A stretch of DNA of 7,204 nucleotides, taken from NCBI GenBank assembly GCA_027064265.1, contig JAMOQA010000506.1, forward strand, positions 1 to 7,204, in the 5' to 3' direction. Positions 6,102 through 7,204 of the stretch are shown one piece after another; the stretch's first letter is position 1; every line of letters begins with the position of its first letter. The notes beneath the pieces were generated by a model that worked only from the letters and a program-made list of their open reading frames with translations, was not told where the DNA came from and did not search any database. Made by a program: the position numbers and the translations under genes. The stretch comes from Acidobacteriota bacterium (GTDB taxonomy: Bacteria; Acidobacteriota; Polarisedimenticolia; J045).

Positions 6102-7204
6102 AGCACCTGCACGTCGATCCGATCGGCGGCCTCGCGGGCGACATGTGGCTCGGGCTCCTGCTCGACCTCGGCCTCGACCCGGGGATCGTCACGTCCCTCC
6201 CGGAACGGCTCGGCCTCGAGGGGGTCGAGGTCCGGGTGGAGGAGACCCGCCGGGGCGCGTTCGTCGCGACCCGGGTGCGCGTGATCGTCCGGGGCGAGGA
6301 GGAGCCCCCCGCGGAACCGTTCGAGGGAAGCGGCCATCACCACGGTGGCGGCGAGGGGCACGGGCACTCGCACGGGCATCCGCACCCGCACGGGCACCAC
6401 CACCACGACCACGGGCATCCGCACGACCATCCGCACGAACACCATCACGGCCACGGCCACGACCATGCGCACGGGCACGATCACGGGCACGGTCACCACG
6501 GGCACCACCATCCCCATGGCCACGGCCGCACCCTCGCCGACGTGCTCTCCGTCCTCGAGCGGGCCCGCTTCCCGGAGCGGGCCGACCGGCTGGCCCGGGC
6601 GGCGATGAAGCACCTGTTCTCCGCCGAGGCCCGGGTGCACGGGGCGACGCCGGAGACCGTCCATCTCCACGAGGCCGGGGCGGACGACGCCCTGGTGGAC
6701 GTCCTGGGCACGTGCCTCGGCATCGCGGAACTGGGGATCGAGTCGGTCAGCTGCTCGGCCCCGGTGCGGGTCGGGGGCGGTACGGTCCGGTGCGCCCACG
6801 GGGTGCTGCCGGTGCCCGTCCCCGCGGTGGTCGAGATCCTGCGGGGCGTGCCGATCGCCGGGGGCCCGGTGGAGCGGGAGACCGTGACCCCGACCGGCGC
6901 CGCCCTGCTGATGGCGCTGGAACCGGCGTTCGGGCCGGTGCCGGCGATGCGCCTCGAGCGCGCGGGCAACGGGGCGGGCACCCGGGAGGACCCGGTGGTG
7001 CCCAACGTGCTGCGCGGGCTGCTCGGCGAGACCGAGGCCGGTCCGGCGGAACGGGAGGTCGCCGTCCTCGAGACGGCGGTGGACGACATGCTGCCCCAGG
7101 ACATCCCGATCGTCGTCGAGCGCCTGCTCGAGGCGGGCGCCCTCGACGCGATGGTCACGCCCCTCGCGATGAAGAAGGGGCGGCCCGGGTTCCTCTTCAC
7201 GGTG
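6098..7204 (+). CDS. larC: LarC, nickel-pincer cofactor nickel insertase, 3' end beyond the right edge
   Basis: 369 residues are visible. LarC inserts nickel, with CTP, into the dithiolated pyridinium mononucleotide made by LarB and LarE, completing the cofactor of lactate racemase and related isomerases. Family marks are the N-terminal DPIGGLAGDMWLG (7-19), HLHEAGADDALVD (about 183-195), the ERETVTPTGAALL segment and, in the LarC2 part, ETAVDDMLPQD followed by LAMKKGRPG near the edge. Between the N-terminal domain and the rest lies a huge histidine-rich tract (residues 80-142), described separately. The frame runs uninterrupted from the LarC1 to the LarC2 part, unlike Lactobacillus plantarum, where a programmed frameshift joins them. 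The ATG at 6098 overlaps the sir2 TGA by 4 bp, with GGAGG at 6081-6085, so the two are co-translated. larB and larE are not in the window and may lie beyond it. Confidence 0.93.
   Translation, partial: MKHLHVDPIGGLAGDMWLGLLLDLGLDPGIVTSLPERLGLEGVEVRVEETRRGAFVATRVRVIVRGEEEPPAEPFEGSGHHHGGGEGHGHSHGHPHPHGHHHHDHGHPHDHPHEHHHGHGHDHAHGHDHGHGHHGHHHPHGHGRTLADVLSVLERARFPERADRLARAAMKHLFSAEARVHGATPETVHLHEAGADDALVDVLGTCLGIAELGIESVSCSAPVRVGGGTVRCAHGVLPVPVPAVVEILRGVPIAGGPVERETVTPTGAALLMALEPAFGPVPAMRLERAGNGAGTREDPVVPNVLRGLLGETEAGPAEREVAVLETAVDDMLPQDIPIVVERLLEAGALDAMVTPLAMKKGRPGFLFTV
6335..6523 (+). repeat. Histidine-rich low-complexity tract within larC
   Basis: These 189 bases encode residues 80-142 of LarC, of which 35 of 63 are histidine, arranged mainly as HG, HP, HD and HH steps. 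The DNA is a degenerate CAC/CAT-GGN repeat rather than an exact tandem. His-rich stretches in nickel-handling proteins (HypB, UreE, LarC, SlyD) store or chelate nickel. In other frames and on the other strand the tract gives Thr-rich and Val-rich shadow ORFs that are not genes. Confidence 0.92.

Noticed and set aside
6335..6523. CRISPR-like or tandem DNA repeat array
   Set aside because: Periodicity comes from codons for histidine and glycine in an open frame; there are no unique spacers and no constant repeat unit.
6345..6608. Thr-rich plus-strand frame and Val/Met-rich minus-strand frame over the larC histidine tract
   Set aside because: Both come from reading the CAC/GGN repeat in other frames; the LarC frame has family motifs on both sides.

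Overview
The window is very GC-rich DNA (well above 70% by eye, with codon third positions almost all G or C). It is packed with protein genes and contains no RNA gene, mobile element or CRISPR array that I can see. The extreme GC makes almost every antisense frame open, so long shadow ORFs are expected and were discarded. A thioredoxin / CcdA-DsbD / TlpA-type relay implies an envelope with an extracytoplasmic redox compartment, most likely a Gram-negative (diderm) bacterium. High-GC groups such as Acidobacteriota, myxobacteria or related uncultured lineages would fit, but the phylum cannot be fixed from sequence alone.

Left part (1-2831, minus strand): four tightly packed genes read right to left. 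They are thioredoxin (trxA), a six-helix DsbD/CcdA-type membrane thiol transporter, a TlpA/ResA-like exported thioredoxin-fold protein, and the GTPase hflX, which runs off the left edge. The first three form a complete electron route: cytoplasmic thioredoxin, membrane cysteine pair, extracytoplasmic CxxC protein. Gaps are 3, -4 and 9 bp, so this is almost certainly one operon. A candidate extended -10 promoter lies in the divergent gap before trxA.

Middle part (2984-5246, plus strand): three overlapping or abutting genes of unrecognised function. Each begins with a four-cysteine zinc ribbon (CPxC...CxxC), and each carries a PFWR tetrapeptide further on. The first two are clearly paralogous with each other and end in a hydrophobic hairpin, which suggests membrane anchoring. 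The third is short and apparently soluble. This cassette is the best candidate here for an undescribed multi-protein system.

Right part (5358-7204, plus strand): a class III Sir2-type NAD-dependent protein deacylase overlaps by 4 bp the start of larC. LarC is the nickel-pincer-cofactor nickel insertase. This copy has a 63-residue tract with 35 histidines and runs off the right edge. It reads as a single open frame from the LarC1 part into the LarC2 part.

The gap 2832-2983 is a divergent promoter region. The gap 5247-5357 is a short leader with one perfect GC hairpin. No convincing Rho-independent terminator is visible anywhere.
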